A DNA stretch of 64,000 bases from Syngnathus acus (Eukaryota; Chordata; Actinopteri; Syngnathiformes; Syngnathidae): contig NC_051102.1 in the NCBI RefSeq assembly GCF_901709675.1, positions 8,279,412 to 8,343,411 on the forward strand. The letters run 5' to 3'. Both the position numbers and the translations under genes were made by a program. Positions 47,493-60,623 of the stretch are shown in pieces. How positions within the stretch are numbered: position 1 is the first letter of the stretch; the number at the start of each line of letters is the position of its first letter. Below the pieces are notes generated by a model. The model did not search any database. It saw only the letters and a program-made list of their open reading frames with translations, and was not told the DNA's origin.

Positions 47493-47617
47493 TTGGTGTG
47501 TGTGCGCGCGCGTGTGCGTGCTCCTACGGGGGGAGAAAAGAAGAAAAAAAAACTTTCGACTGGTTTCTCTGATCCACAAGTGCACTAACTTGCTTCTGGT
47601 CTTTGTTTTGTTGACAG

Positions 47618-47767
47618 GCGCTCCGCACTCCAACAGCAGCTCGTCCCTGCAGACGGGCGCCTCCTTGTTTGGCGGCAGCAAGGACGGAATGCACCAGCGT
47701 TCCTTCTCCGTTTCCAGCGCCGACCAGTGGAATGACGCCATCAACACCAGTACGAGCAGCGCGGCCC
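47618..47767 (+). CDS. agap3: agap3 exon, AGAP3-type PH-loop insert
   Basis: This exon reads GAPHSNSSSSLQTG, then ASLFGGSKDGMHQRSFSVSS and ADQWNDAINTSTSSAA. The GAPHS, HQRS-SVSSADQW pattern matches the PH loop of human AGAP3 and is absent from the AGAP1 sequence I know, so it helps fix the paralogue. RSFSVSS is a likely phospho-site. It enters and leaves in phase 1; the donor is CC|GTAAGC. Confidence 0.92.
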
Positions 47768-49794
47768 GTAAGCAATGCTAATGCTTAAAGATGATATCTC
47801 ATTAACAGAAGCATGGTTAGCTTACCGGTTAGCACGCCTTCCTCACACTTCTGCTCTTTGTGTTCATATCTAGTCTTTGGCTCGATTCATTTAAAACTGC
47901 AGTTGACATCAGTTAAAATTATTTAGTTAGCTAGTGACCAGCCGTAAACAATTTAATGTCAAGTCGAGTTGTAGGAATTAAGAATTTTCATAGTTCCAAT
48001 TATATGGATTACTATGTTCACGTAGCAACACACAAATATGACAAAAAGGTGACTGGCGGGAGCAAAGTCGATAATCGTTGTCTTCATTCACAGGGTGGTA
48101 TATTAATGAGAACGTAGGCCAATTAGGGCGCGTTGCGAGGCTCATTTGGCTGATGAGCTGATCAGGCCTGCGCTCATCGGCGTGACCTTTTGAGTCGAGT
48201 CACGATGAAGGTTAACTTCCCGCCACCCTCGCCGTAGCGCCGGTGTCAACGACTCAAGTCAAATAATTTATTCCAAGTGCGCGTCTTTGCCTTCCATCAT
48301 AGCCCCCCCCCTCCCATCATCATCACCCCCCCCCCCCCTCTTGCTGCTCTCTTCTCTTGCGGGGAGGAAAATGAATGTTTTTCGCGGGTACCATTCATCA
48401 CCAGTTATTTCCCTCTCTTTGTGCTTGGCAGTAAAAAAGCACTTAAATGCACATCAACAGAATAACAGTCATTTCCATGCATGTTTGCACTCTGGTAGTT
48501 CTCATTAGATTGGCGGCGGCGGTGACTCCCCCCCCCCCCACTCCACTCTAGTGCCCCCCCCCCACCCCTTCCTCACACCCTCTCCCAGGGGCCGTGGCAG
48601 TTTAAAGAGCGCACTTTACGAGCGCCGCAGGAGGTCGACCGCGCGGCCCTAGTCGTGGCGACGCACGAGCCCCGGCGCTCATTTGGAGGCGCGGCGCGAT
48701 CACGTCCGCCTCGGCCGTGAAGCACGATGAAGTAACGCAAAAGTGTGCGTTGAGTGCAAGGTTATTTGACAATAACGACAAAAAAGTGCATTTTACGTTC
48801 ATAAAACGAACGAAAAGTTACTGATAATGATAATGATAGTGGCAAATGTTGTCCTTTGTTTTTATTTTTGGCAGTTCATTTAATACCTGAGGATCGGGCT
48901 TGATTTTAAATGTATTCGTTTCGGTATTGCAGTACAGCAGTTAGCTGGAAAGGTCAAATAGTCTGTTTACTCTGCGTCATTTCTTTCCTTTTGTCACAAA
49001 ATGCAACACTTTCGGCTTTCTTTTTTTTTGTTCAGATATTGTAGTAAAAAAAAAAAGTTTATTTTTACGTATAGAAAGAAATACTTATAGCCGGCTCTCA
49101 TTAGATGCACCAAATATTGTGGCCAGCCATCATAGACTGTCTCAGAAAATATGATTGAGATGCATCGGCAGTCTTCCATCATGCCGTCCGTCGCCTGTTC
49201 ACCAATCAATGGAGGGTGTTTGGCAGTGATGGCTGCTCCTTTTGTGGACCTAAATGAAGCCCCGTCACTCCATTATCCTTGGCGAAGGTTGCAGGTTAAC
49301 GCCAAACGGGACGGCGGCGGGATGCAAAAAAGCTTCAGATTGATGACACGGCCCAGAATGAATACGTCTTAGCCCGCGTAACCATTTCCATATCATTTAG
49401 AGAATGTGCTCATTTGTAAAGCTATTGTGCCAAGGCGCACGCACACATCGCAACAGCTCTTGAATATTGAGCGACGATTTTTTGATTAAATCCAGGCCCG
49501 ATTTTTTTTTTTTTTTAAAGGCGGCCATTCTTGCTTGTTTAGACGCCACTGTCCTTGTTACGCTTCAATCTTTGGTGATGAATAAAAACCAAGGGGGCTC
49601 AAAGACATGTCCTAAGTGTTCCGACACTTTTAACAACTGAGGCTGGTCAGTGCCCACTTTGGGCGACTTGTTCAGAACATATTCGAACGCTATGCGTTCA
49701 GAATATTAACGTTTTTTTTTCCCCCAATATATAAATAGAAATATTCACTCTGGGGTTGTATTAATTTGCTTTTAATTGACAAGGATGCTTATCT

Positions 49795-50191
49795 ACCGTA
49801 TTTTCCGGACTTTAAGGTGCACCTAAAAAACAAAAATTTTCTCAAAAGCCTACAGTGCGCCTTATAGTCCAGTGCGTCTTATATATGGACCAAATTCCTA
49901 AATTTAAACTGGCCCGAAGCATTGTGTCATAAAATAAATCATAAGTGGCCCGCTGAAGACTATGAATCATTAATCAAAAAAACTATGGATCAGCATTTTG
50001 TGATTATAAAGTAATTTGTTGCATCTGAAGTTGAAATGAAAAAGATAAAATGGAGAATGATTTGATTTGGATTAAAAATCTGACATGATGCATTAATGGT
50101 GCGCTTTATAGTCCGGTGCGCCTTATATAAGGACAAAGTTTTAAAATGGGCCATTCATTGAAGGTGCGCCTTATAGTCCGGAAAATACGGT
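49795..50191. mobile_element. Palindromic MITE, copy 2
   Basis: The 29-bp inverted ends start ACCGTATTTTCCGGACT, with two mismatches. At 397 bp it is longer than the copy at 14721 and shares with it the subterminal block GGACAAAGTTTTAAAATGGG. Internal GTGCGCTTTATAGTCCGGTG repeats the terminal motif in both orientations. It lies in the agap3 intron before the 53228 exon. Confidence 0.8.
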
Positions 50192-50439
50192 AATCTTGTT
50201 TGGAAATATAAATAATGGACTTGAGCCCAAATAGGAGTGAATGCCTTTAATATACTTGTTTCCTATAGCATACTGAAGTATTAAGTTAGGAAATTGATGC
50301 ACAGTCTTTTTTTTTCCTCTCGTGTTTTCTGCGCCGGGCCTCCCGATGTGAAGGTGATGGCATGTTCGAGGGGTTTGATTTCGACGGCGGGCCATAATGA
50401 AGTTTGACATTTAGTTTGGAGAGAGCAGCGGAGCGCGAT

Positions 50440-50535
50440 CAGGCCTTGATTAGCACACTCTAATTGAGGATAATAAGGGGGAGGCGGTGATTGTTTCTAA
50501 TTTTTGCCATTAATTGCAGCCGTTTGATTGAGGAC
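50440..50535. promoter_or_regulatory. Candidate conserved enhancer
   Basis: CAGGCCTTGATTAGCAC, CTCTAATTGAGGATAATAAG and TGCCATTAATTGCAGCC, just after the palindromic MITE copy 2. Composition-based. Confidence 0.28.
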
Positions 50536-51326
50536 AGGCAGGGCTGCCGTGTCAAGGGGCCCGACGGAATCACAGCGTTCGGCGCACGCGGCCTCTTGAA
50601 TAACAATCAAATTACTTCTCGTATTTGCGATATGATCCCGCACTTGTTGAGAAGACAGAAATGGAGACGTTTTCGAAAACGTGGATGGCTGTTGCTTACC
50701 AGTGCTCCTTAAATTTGAAAAGTAAAGAAATATAGGGGGAATTTTGGCTAATGAGCTAACAACAGCATATTTCTTTGTCTGGAGCTACACAGTGCCGTAC
50801 TTTGATTTGATTTTTTTTGGATTCATTACCCAAAAACTAACACACACACATCTTTTATCTTTCGTTGTCTTTGCAAAGTGTCTTCTGTTCTGTGCTGTGA
50901 TTGGTCAGTAAGCGTTTACAAGGGGCGTGGCTTCAGCAAAAACACAATCGCTTGCACCCACTGGGCCGTTTATGGCCCGGGGTGATGGGTTGGCCAACCT
51001 TGAGTTGGATGCTCAATCACACGAGGAGGCAGATCTCCATCTTTGTTTCAGGTAGAGGATGAGCAGACCCGGGGGTCATTTTCCACAACATTAGGGGCAG
51101 AAATTGATAATTAGAGGTGTTCATGCCTCTGTAAGAGCACCCCCCCCCCAGAGGCGTAGCCCTCCCCTTTAACCTCAAGCGACATTAAACAAATGCTGGC
51201 TGTCACGTCGGAGGCGGCTCGCAGCTCCCGTCTCGCAGCCCCGCCATACGGCGTGGAGCTGGCAGGACAGACGTTAGCATCGAGAGGGAGGAGGAAGCTG
51301 AGGGTGGGAGGTTGTTGGTGGTGGTA

Positions 51327-51342
51327 GGGGGGGGGGGGGGGG
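51327..51342 (+). repeat. Run of 16 G
   Basis: A G homopolymer preceded by GGTGGTGGTA, inside the intron before the 53228 exon. Confidence 0.9.
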
Positions 51343-53227
51343 CGGCATACGGAGGACCCCCGTGCCCCCAGCTGTCTGAGCCAGCTAATGACTCGTCTCA
51401 GGGGGGCTGTTGTAGGCGAGCAGGGAAATTGAAACAGACGCCCGGACCGGGATGTGCTACATGTGTGGCGGCTGCGTGCTGCCATTCAAGACAACACCAG
51501 CAGCGCGGCTATGTTTATTAATGTGATGCAACGTCCCCTTCTCTAATCGTTTCTCGGCCTGAAACGTTGTGATAACCTTTAGAGATTGGAGTTCTTATTG
51601 TTAAGTCTGAATGAGTGTTGGAGACAACCAAAGGATACATAAACTGGAGCCTCCACTCTTGAGCTTAAGAAGAAAAAGAGTTTGTCTAATTCTGATCACG
51701 CTGTCATTTTTTTGAAATTACTATATTTTTAATCATTACAAGCAAGCACCACGTGCATGAAGTGGAAAGAAAAAGAAGTGCAACAGTCGCGCGGCTGCAC
51801 TTGCAATCTTTTATTGAGCAGGTCAAACAGACACATGAATCCAAAATGGAAACACATCATGTTAACCAACTTACAGTAACTGATGCAGTCTTTGCTTGTG
51901 CTATTTTGTGCTTGAAAACACAAAAGGAAAAAAACCAGAATAGAAAAAAAAACCACATCAAATAATTCTGCAAACAAGCTAACCTTAAATCAGGTCTCCA
52001 GCACTTTTGCCCACTTCCAAACAAAGCATCCTTGGGCCTTCTCAGCTCAAGTTTCCCCCCAGCGCCAGCATCACGCTCCCATTCCTTGACGTTCACATCT
52101 TCAATCCCCCGCTGAGCCCATCCCACTCCTCCAATAGAGCCCCATCTCCCTAAAGGTAATGACTGAATTAGGCCTAATGTTGTACACTGGCTAATGGCGC
52201 CGCGGCGCACATTACGGCATGTGCAACTGGCAACGACAACAGCAATAATCCCCGAGTCTTCTTGTCCTCCTGCACTCGGCCCCCGGGGGCTGGGACGGCG
52301 CTCAGGGAAATGAATGGAGTTTGCCACACTACAATGAGCTTTTGATGGGAGACAATAGAGGAGGCTGCCAGCACCACACAGAGGAGAGCAATATGGGGCC
52401 CATCTACCGACCGGCCCTACCTCCCTTTTTTCCTGCTTCCCTCAGGTCCCTGTAACCCCCCCTCCCCTTCCCAACCCACCGCACCCCTCTCCCAGATTCA
52501 TAATGGCATCCGGAGGGGGAAGAAGAAGGGAAAGTGATGTCAAATGTCAGGAAATCAGACGGATGGCGAGCTGACAACCCCCTCCCATTGTCCCATCCCT
52601 CTCTCCCTTTGCCCAACGGTAGCACGGGATAATATCACATTTATAAAATCACTTACAAGAAACAAAGCTGCCTTTTTGCCGCACCCCCCCCCCACACCGT
52701 CACTCTCAAGACAGTCATATAGTTTAGCCGCAGGCTAACTTAGATGTCCATTTGTCCACTGATGGACCCCCCCGTACCTGTCTTTCACTCTGCGGAAAGC
52801 AAAAACACACTGAGTGAAGTAACCGTTTCCTGTCTGCTTTGACACACATTTCATGCTTTTGTCAGGCATTCAGATAATTGAGCAATTTAGGAAGCAAACA
52901 AGTGACTCAATATGTTGTCTGAGCTTTATTGACTCTTGGAAGTGCTGATTGGTTTCCTTGGCAACAGATGGGGGGAAACGCAGTCCACGTTGTTAGGTCG
53001 TATTACTGACCCTTGAGGGGTACAATGGGGTGATACTTTTGTATACTTGGGTTTACTAGTCCTGGAAAAGCTACAAAGTGTTACAATGAAGTCTGACAAT
53101 CACTCCGAGAGTGACCTTGATGCTATTACTGTAATCAACACTGCGGAAAATACGCTGGAAAAAGTTGAAGTGATAAAAATGTTTCAGCGCTATGTGAAAA
53201 GTAACACCATCTATTTCCCCCCACTAG

Positions 53228-53383
53228 CTAACGGAACGAGTGACCCGGCCAGTTGCAGCGCGGGCAGCGCCACGAGTCCCAAGCTTGACCCGCCTCCCTC
53301 GCCGCACGCCAACCGCAAGAAACACAGGCGGAAAAAGAGCACGGGCATCACCAAGCCCGACGGTCTATCGGCGGGAAATGAAG
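53228..53383 (+). CDS. agap3: agap3 exon, PH-loop proline and polybasic segment
   Basis: This exon reads NGTSDPASCSAGSATSPKLD, then PPPSPHANRKKHRRKKSTG and ITKPDGLSAGNE. The PKLDPPPSPH-NRKKHRRKKST block is conserved in AGAP1 and AGAP3, and its polybasic run may bind membrane lipids or serve as a nuclear signal. The acceptor is CACTAG and the donor GAAG|GTAGGA. The frame stays open for about 60 codons upstream of the acceptor (see findings). Confidence 0.93.
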
Positions 53384-55549
53384 GTAGGAAAGACGGCAAA
53401 GTTTTTAATCAGTCGTGTCGGAATGATGTCAAAACTCCGAGCTGGCGTGGTTGAACGCTTGCCCGTAAAAGGGCATGGAGGCACGCCGCCATTGCACCCT
53501 CAAAATGTGTTACCATGGTGCGACCTGCCTCGCCCAGAAGCCGCAGCCCATCTCGGCAGGGGATTGTCAGCCCGACCCTTCGCCCAATTAATAATGATCC
53601 CGCCGCACAAATGATGAATGGAGCGCTCTAATTGGATGGCATTGTGGAAACACTCAGACGCATCTCGGAGGCCATAAAAGTGATGTCAGACGAGCGGCGT
53701 GATCAATCAACAAGATGGATACGCTGGAAAAACGACAACAATGCCGTTGACGCCTCCTAAATGACGCTTAGCATTTATAATCATTAAACATGAGGAGGAA
53801 AAAAAAAAATCCTGCTCTCTTGACAGCTGCTCTTTAAGGTTTGAATGACTCTGTTGACCACAGAGTTCAGAGTGATCATCATCACTAAAGTCATCCAGCG
53901 CTTTTATATTCAATGTACTGAGGTCACCGTTAACAATAGTCTTTTTTTTTACAAAATAACCTGCCGCCCCTCCAAAAAAAAAAAAAATCTGCAAAAGTGT
54001 CAGGTGTCAACTTGCCGTAGCTGTCCCCTTACACATTTCATCGAGACTCTCTCATTATTTCGCAACTTTGCTGACAGCTGTAGCATCTATTTTTCCCCCC
54101 CAAAAAGTGATGAGCAAAAACTTCAGGCGTAACTCAGAGACTCGCTCGCTCGCTCGCTCCGGTGTCGACGTTTACACCTCCGCTTCGAGACTGCAAATAA
54201 ACCGCACTCGAAATCAGATTTGTTCTGTGGCTTCAAAACTAAAAAAGTAGTTAGCAAGTTGACAACACTGCAAAGTCAGCCTGCACTTGGCCCAACTGGT
54301 GTAAAGTTTTGGGGAAGCGACTTAATCAAGTGTGCAAATGTCCTGCACCTCAGCATAGCGAGGGTTAACATCCTCTGGAGTCCAGCTGAGGATTAGGAGA
54401 TGGAGCTTTAACTGCCTGCGCTAATGGCGGGTGTTTATCTCAATACTTTGTTTTTTTGTCGCTCCCCGACTCGCTCTCATTTCCCAAAGCTGTCCCCGGA
54501 GCCCGCGCTCTCGTAATGACTTCCTGCGCACCACGCACCCGACGGAGGGAAGGAAATAACGAGATTGTCATTTGGGGCTGCCCACAGACGCGCGTTTAAT
54601 TGGCCGCCGCTCTCATCGGGCTCTGTTGTTAAACGCGCTAGCTATTAGCGGTAGCGCCGCTGATTTCATGTGTTTGTTTATTGTACTATTGGCTGGTGGT
54701 GGTGTGCAGAGGTGTGTGGCGGATAGATAGATGGCGAGCGCTCTCCGGTCTCTCTCTCGCTGTCTGAGTTGGGTCGCGGTTTCCCCCCCGGGGGGCCTCT
54801 GTCGCAGTAATGGCCTGCTCCTGATTGCTCTGATACAGGTTAGGAATATTGGCTTTAATGATGTGTAAAATGAGCAAGCAGTGCCGCTGACATTTACAGA
54901 TGGGCGCCGCCTTGGCCTGTTCTTCCCAACTGCTCATTAATTCACGGGGAATGGCGAGCACTTCTTTAAGTGACTGCCTGACGCGTGCGGCGGCGTGCGA
55001 CACGACACGAGGCGACGCCACGCGCCAAACAATAGCTCACCTTTCGCCCCCTCTGAGCGGCGTCGAGTGTTCACACAAATGGATTGGAAAGAAAGAAAAA
55101 AAAAGAAGAAGAGGACGTCCTCAAGGCTAAAGACTCTTGCTAAGTCCTTTGTAAGGTTTTGTCACAGCGGTCTCTGGAGAGGCTTGCGTGCAATAGAAAA
55201 CTCAGCTGGGCTCGCATCGGCGCCCTGAGGTGCTAATCTGGTCCACAGGTGCTGTCACTGTCCTCATTTGTTTCAACGGGACAAAGGAGCCTGCATTCGA
55301 AATACTCTCAGAGCAATCCTCTCTTATTTTTGTTCCCCGTTCATAGATTACGCTGGTTCCTATCTAATAACAACTTTGGACAATTTAACATGCATATATG
55401 TAAACATATACCAGATAACATCAACTTCCTTCCTTCCCAAAGCAACTTGTGCGAGTTCCCAAGCAGATTTACGATCCATGTAAATTTTGGACGATGTTTA
55501 TCTGCTCCCTTTTTGTCGCCGCGCAGCCGTTACGCTCTTCACTTCCCAT

Positions 55550-55740
55550 TTTATTACGCCGTGTTAATTAAGGCAAATCATATTTAGCGCATCGTTCACC
55601 GGCTGGCTTCGGGTGGCACGCTCTCTCATAGCGTTAATTTATTTGTAATCGTCAGAAACTTGTTGATGGAGAGCTGGCAGATAAACACGGTCAACAGGTT
55701 AATGCTCAGCATAATGTGACGAGGTGATTGTTCCAGGATG
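55550..55740. promoter_or_regulatory. Candidate conserved enhancer
   Basis: GTGTTAATTAAGGCAAATCA, GCGTTAATTTATTTGTAATC and CAACAGGTTAATGCTCAGCA. ATGCTCAGCATAA is a MAF-like palindrome. Composition-based. Confidence 0.28.
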
Positions 55741-56849
55741 CCACCTGCAACTGCACGGTAATAACAGAAGCTCTAATGGCCTCTTCACAGGCTCCTCATT
55801 GCTGGTTGCCTGTAAAGCTCGCAGCGATACAAGCTTTGGGCGCATTGTTCATGCCAAGATTTAGTGTGCCTGAGATGAAGAAGACAGTTACATGCAGGCG
55901 GGATTGCTTTGTAGTGCAATTGCAACACTGTGAGGGAATATTATGCATTATATGGATTATTAACATCTTCAATTCGTTACCATTTTTTTAAATCATGAGA
56001 GACCCCACTCATGGCAAGGGAAAAAAAATCTAAGTGTGTTCTTACTGCTTTTATATCATAATAAAAAGGCAATTTGTGGAAAAGTAGCTAAGCTAACTGT
56101 CAGCTTGTGCAGTAACTTTTTTGGAATTGTAATCTTCTCCGTGTTATTTTTATCGCTGTGGTATTGTGGTGTTTTTGATCGGATGGAGGGGGCAGGGGGG
56201 AAACACTCAAAGTTGGCTCCATTGTTGGTCTGCGTGCTCCCCGCTTTAAATATGAGCTTCTTTGTGTCTACACTTAGAAGAGCACATTCGTGCGCATGGT
56301 GAATTAGATTTGTTTTCCATTCTCTGCTCATCAGTTTAGGAAGTCAGCCATCCTTTGCATTTTTAATCTCCATAATGAAAGTCTTTTAATGCCTCCAATT
56401 TATTGCCTGGGCAGCCAACAGAATAATTAGCTTTGTACTATTTCTTTTTTTTTTCTCTTTAAAAAGCAGTAAAACGGCGTCCAGGAATAACAAATGACAT
56501 TGGAACTTCTAAATTTGAATTTTCACTCAACCCACTTGGTTTCTGCGACCCTCGTGAGGATAAGCACTTCAGATAATGGATGGCTCTTGGTTTCTTTTCG
56601 TGATGCCGAATATTTGTTGTCCCTGTTTCTCAATTTACGTTGTTTATACAGATGTGAAAAGGTGCCTTTTTTTTTTCTTTTTTTTTTTTTACGGCCACCG
56701 CAAAAGGAAGTGAGTTTCCTTGTATGGCTATATTTATCCCCGGATTCCCTACTTGTGCTTTCTAGTGACAACCCCCCATTAATACCTCCCTTCTCGTAAC
56801 TCTAAATAAAGAGCCTCTGCAAGGCTCCGATCAATTCCTGCGACCAGTA

Positions 56850-57060
56850 GTCGATAGCGCAAACGGAATCAGATAATTGAAGTCGGTGCGGAGCTAATTG
56901 GATTATTGCTTCTGCCACGCCGCTACATTACGAGCATCCGTCACACGTCTGTCATTTAACAGCCCGGGAGCCGCCATTGATTACGAACCGCGGCGATTGC
57001 TGTCAATTAGCAAGTCGTACGGAGTTAATTTCAAGTGAATGGATTACGCTACGTGTCGAA
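56850..57060. promoter_or_regulatory. Candidate conserved enhancer, longest ATTA-rich block
   Basis: ATCAGATAATTGAAG, GAGCTAATTGGATTATTGC, CCATTGATTACG, GTCAATTAGCAAG and GGAGTTAATTTC over 210 bases, with moderate GC between the sites and no simple repeats. This combination is typical of vertebrate conserved non-coding elements. Confidence 0.35.
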
Positions 57061-57827
57061 TAAATATGCCTTGACTTGCGGTATCAAATTTGTCATGAAA
57101 ACGGGGATGGAATTCCTGAAATGGGGAAATAATCACTCGGGGAAATGTTTTGTCAAGGCGATGTGTACTTTAAATTGAGCTGTGCCCTAATCACATGATC
57201 ATGTCATTAAAACAAAGCTGTGTCGGCGTAGCAAACAGACAACGTGTGTGGACATGTGTTTCTAGAAGCTGGAAGAGCAAACTCTTGTTTGCTGCACCTT
57301 GCGGCTCATTTCCCCGAGCGTCGACTGGCTTTATGCAAACGAGGCCACTCTTTACATTGACGTAATTAGGTAATTACAAATCATTTGGCGACGAGCTGAC
57401 TCGGGTGTGTGCGTACAGCTGCGCCACACAATATACAGTATGCTGTTAAGGAGCATGTGTCGCAACATATGTTGTGTCCAGAAATCTTGTTTAGGGGACA
57501 CAAGGGCATTTGTCTTCATCTGGACGTAAATTACCATATTGTAAAAAAAAAAAAAAATCCCCTCTAAACTTTTACACGCCAAATTAGAAATATAATTCCT
57601 ATCTCTGAGCGCATACTAAGGTGAAATTTAAATTTAATTGGAAATGGAAGTATAAAGTGTTTAAAAATGAGAAATGTTATACGAATAGCTGGGCTGAAAG
57701 ATTTCCTGTTTTATTCTTCTTCTTTCAGGTTTAAACAGAATTAAATGAATAGCGCATCGCCACCTTGTGGTTGACAGTCAACCACTGGTGCTCCTCGATA
57801 TAGCTCTTTCTTGTTAAATTAACTTAG

Positions 57828-58184
<357 letters not shown>

Positions 58185-58187
58185 TAA

Positions 58188-58316
<129 letters not shown>

Positions 58317-58415
58317 TAGTTCACATCAACACTTCGGTACAATTGCTTGAGATGCACTGCTAACATTTCCAATGCTACATTTTCAAAGGAGGTCACAAAA
58401 AGTTACCAATGCTAA

Positions 58416-58667
<252 letters not shown>

Positions 58668-60512
58668 TGAGAGCCGCAATGGCACGGGGTTGTTTTGCTT
58701 AATGTATTGAGATCATGCTTGGGGTCATTGAAAGAGTTTTTACAGTGTATAAAATAATATTGGCAAAATTATTTCCTAAAACAGTCTGTTATTATAAAAA
58801 TGTTCTAATGAAAGAAAAAGATACATTTATTGTATGTTATGATGTTACAATATGTGATAATATGATCAGCCATCGTCGTTCCTTTCCCTTCCTAATTTCC
58901 CGCTGAGCATAGCGAGCGTGACATCATTTAGCGGCTCACCGCTAAATGTGTTGACTAGCTCCAAATCCATTAAGATCCTCACTTGACATGTAAGTGTTAA
59001 TCGGGGGGGATTTTCAAAAATCCCGGCCCACCGTCCTCTGTGAAGACGCGCTAGGTGGAGGATTGTTTATCTCGCGGTGACAGGTAAGGCCTGGCGTCCC
59101 AGCCTGACTAATGGCCTGCTGTGTGGCTGTGCAGGTAATTAAGCACACCATTATGGTTAAAGCCAAAGCCCGAGAGTCGGACCCTCGGGCTCCCGAGAGG
59201 CCCCGTCACATATCCATCACCGGGGCCCGGGTCATCGCTCTGTCTGTCACGCCCGCCGCTATCTGAACGTTCTCCCTGCTGGCGCTTTGGACTTACTGGA
59301 GAAAAGTGCGCCTTCCATTTCACAAGGCATTTTGTGTTTTAGGGAAACTAAACTAATGGACATCGATGCAGACATTTTTTCTAAATCATTTGTCACTACC
59401 CAGACTGCAGAGTTAGCACAACAGCTGAATGCTGCTTCACCATGTTTGCTTTGAACTCTGGGCTCCACTAATTGACCCCGAGTGTGCAGACCTCACAGCC
59501 ATCCTGGCTTTTTATTCAATTAGCATTCCAAATATTCAGTGATTTAAAAAGCAGGAGCGGAAATTTCAAATCTATTTTTTTTGCATAGAGAAAGGGTTTG
59601 TGATGCTTTCAGGTGCAAAGGCGGCAGTGCGCCTCTTTCCACTTCTGCACTGAATGATGGCCTACAGTTATTTATCGAATGCTTTCTGCTCCAAATTGCT
59701 CGCACCAGTCGTCCCGATGAAAGATTATTGATGTTGATTCCTCTCGCTACCACTGTCACTCGTCCCGCCTGTCGCTTGGGGAAGGAAGGTCCTTCATTGT
59801 CTTTAAAAAAAAAAAAAAAAACGATCTTATCCCGGAGCAGCATCTCCATTATTTTCTACTGTCAAACAATAAATCTCATTTGCGGCATAAGTAATCTTCA
59901 GAGCAGTTGTAAAATATCACACGGTTAGCGCCAAGCTCTTGTGTCTGCTGTGCTTGTTGCTTTATCATAAATGATGAATTATCAGTAACTTAATGGGATT
60001 CTTTCTCTTTTTCCACGCCATAAATCCTCACCTGACATCTTTTTTTCTTCTTTCTGCCGCGCGTCATTTTGATGATTTTTAATTGTGTCCCGCCTGTGAC
60101 GAGCGGCGGCGCTCTCGCTCCCGCTAAGCGTCGGTGACACCTCATCTAAACGATTCAGTAACCGACTGTCTGATTGAATGTCTCCTGGAACACTAGGTTT
60201 ACCCCCTACTGCTTTCTTCTTCTTTTTTTCTCATATATTTTATATACTTTGACGATTTAACGTGAATGCGTTCATCCGCAAGACGGTTTCAGTTTATGGA
60301 GAATGCCAGTCATAGCCAGACAGACTGAGATTACTATGTGAATGCAGATGGAATAATAAAATGATACAAAATCTGAATAATAATCATTAAAATAATTGTT
60401 GTAATTCTTGAAGAAAAAAAAAACTCAATAGAAGTCGACAGCAGGGGGCGGTGCTGGGTAAAATGCCAACCGGAAATGATAGAATCATCTGCTTAATTCT
60501 TATTTAACCTCC

Positions 60513-60623
60513 GCAATATTGATTAGAATACCATCGTTAGACTAGCAGGGACACATCAAACCAATTTTGACAAAAAACGTTTTTGACTTGAGTTCCTCTT
60601 TAAGTAACGCTTTAGTGCTAATA
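60513..60623 (+). repeat. Dispersed repeat, copy 2 of a pair
   Basis: CAATATTGATTAGAATACCA, GACTAG, and TTTTTGACTTGAGTTCCTCT match the copy at 19468. Both copies end near a TAGTGCTAATA or CATAATGCTAATG motif. Confidence 0.5.

Larger units (their letters stand above)
43952..47617 (+). other. agap3 intron with several enhancer-like blocks
   Basis: Candidate elements at 44395, 46831 and 47437, CCT-repeat near 46697, and the alternating tract at 46974-47150. No exon seen. Confidence 0.8.
47768..53227 (+). other. agap3 intron, largest complete intron in the window
   Basis: C-runs near 48303, 48327 and 48530, MITE copy 2, candidate element at 50440, G-run at 51327, and an open frame running into the next exon (53047). 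No certain exon seen. Confidence 0.75.

Noticed and set aside
51857-52327. 156-codon minus-strand frame in an agap3 intron
   Set aside because: No motif; composition follows the local C-rich sequence.
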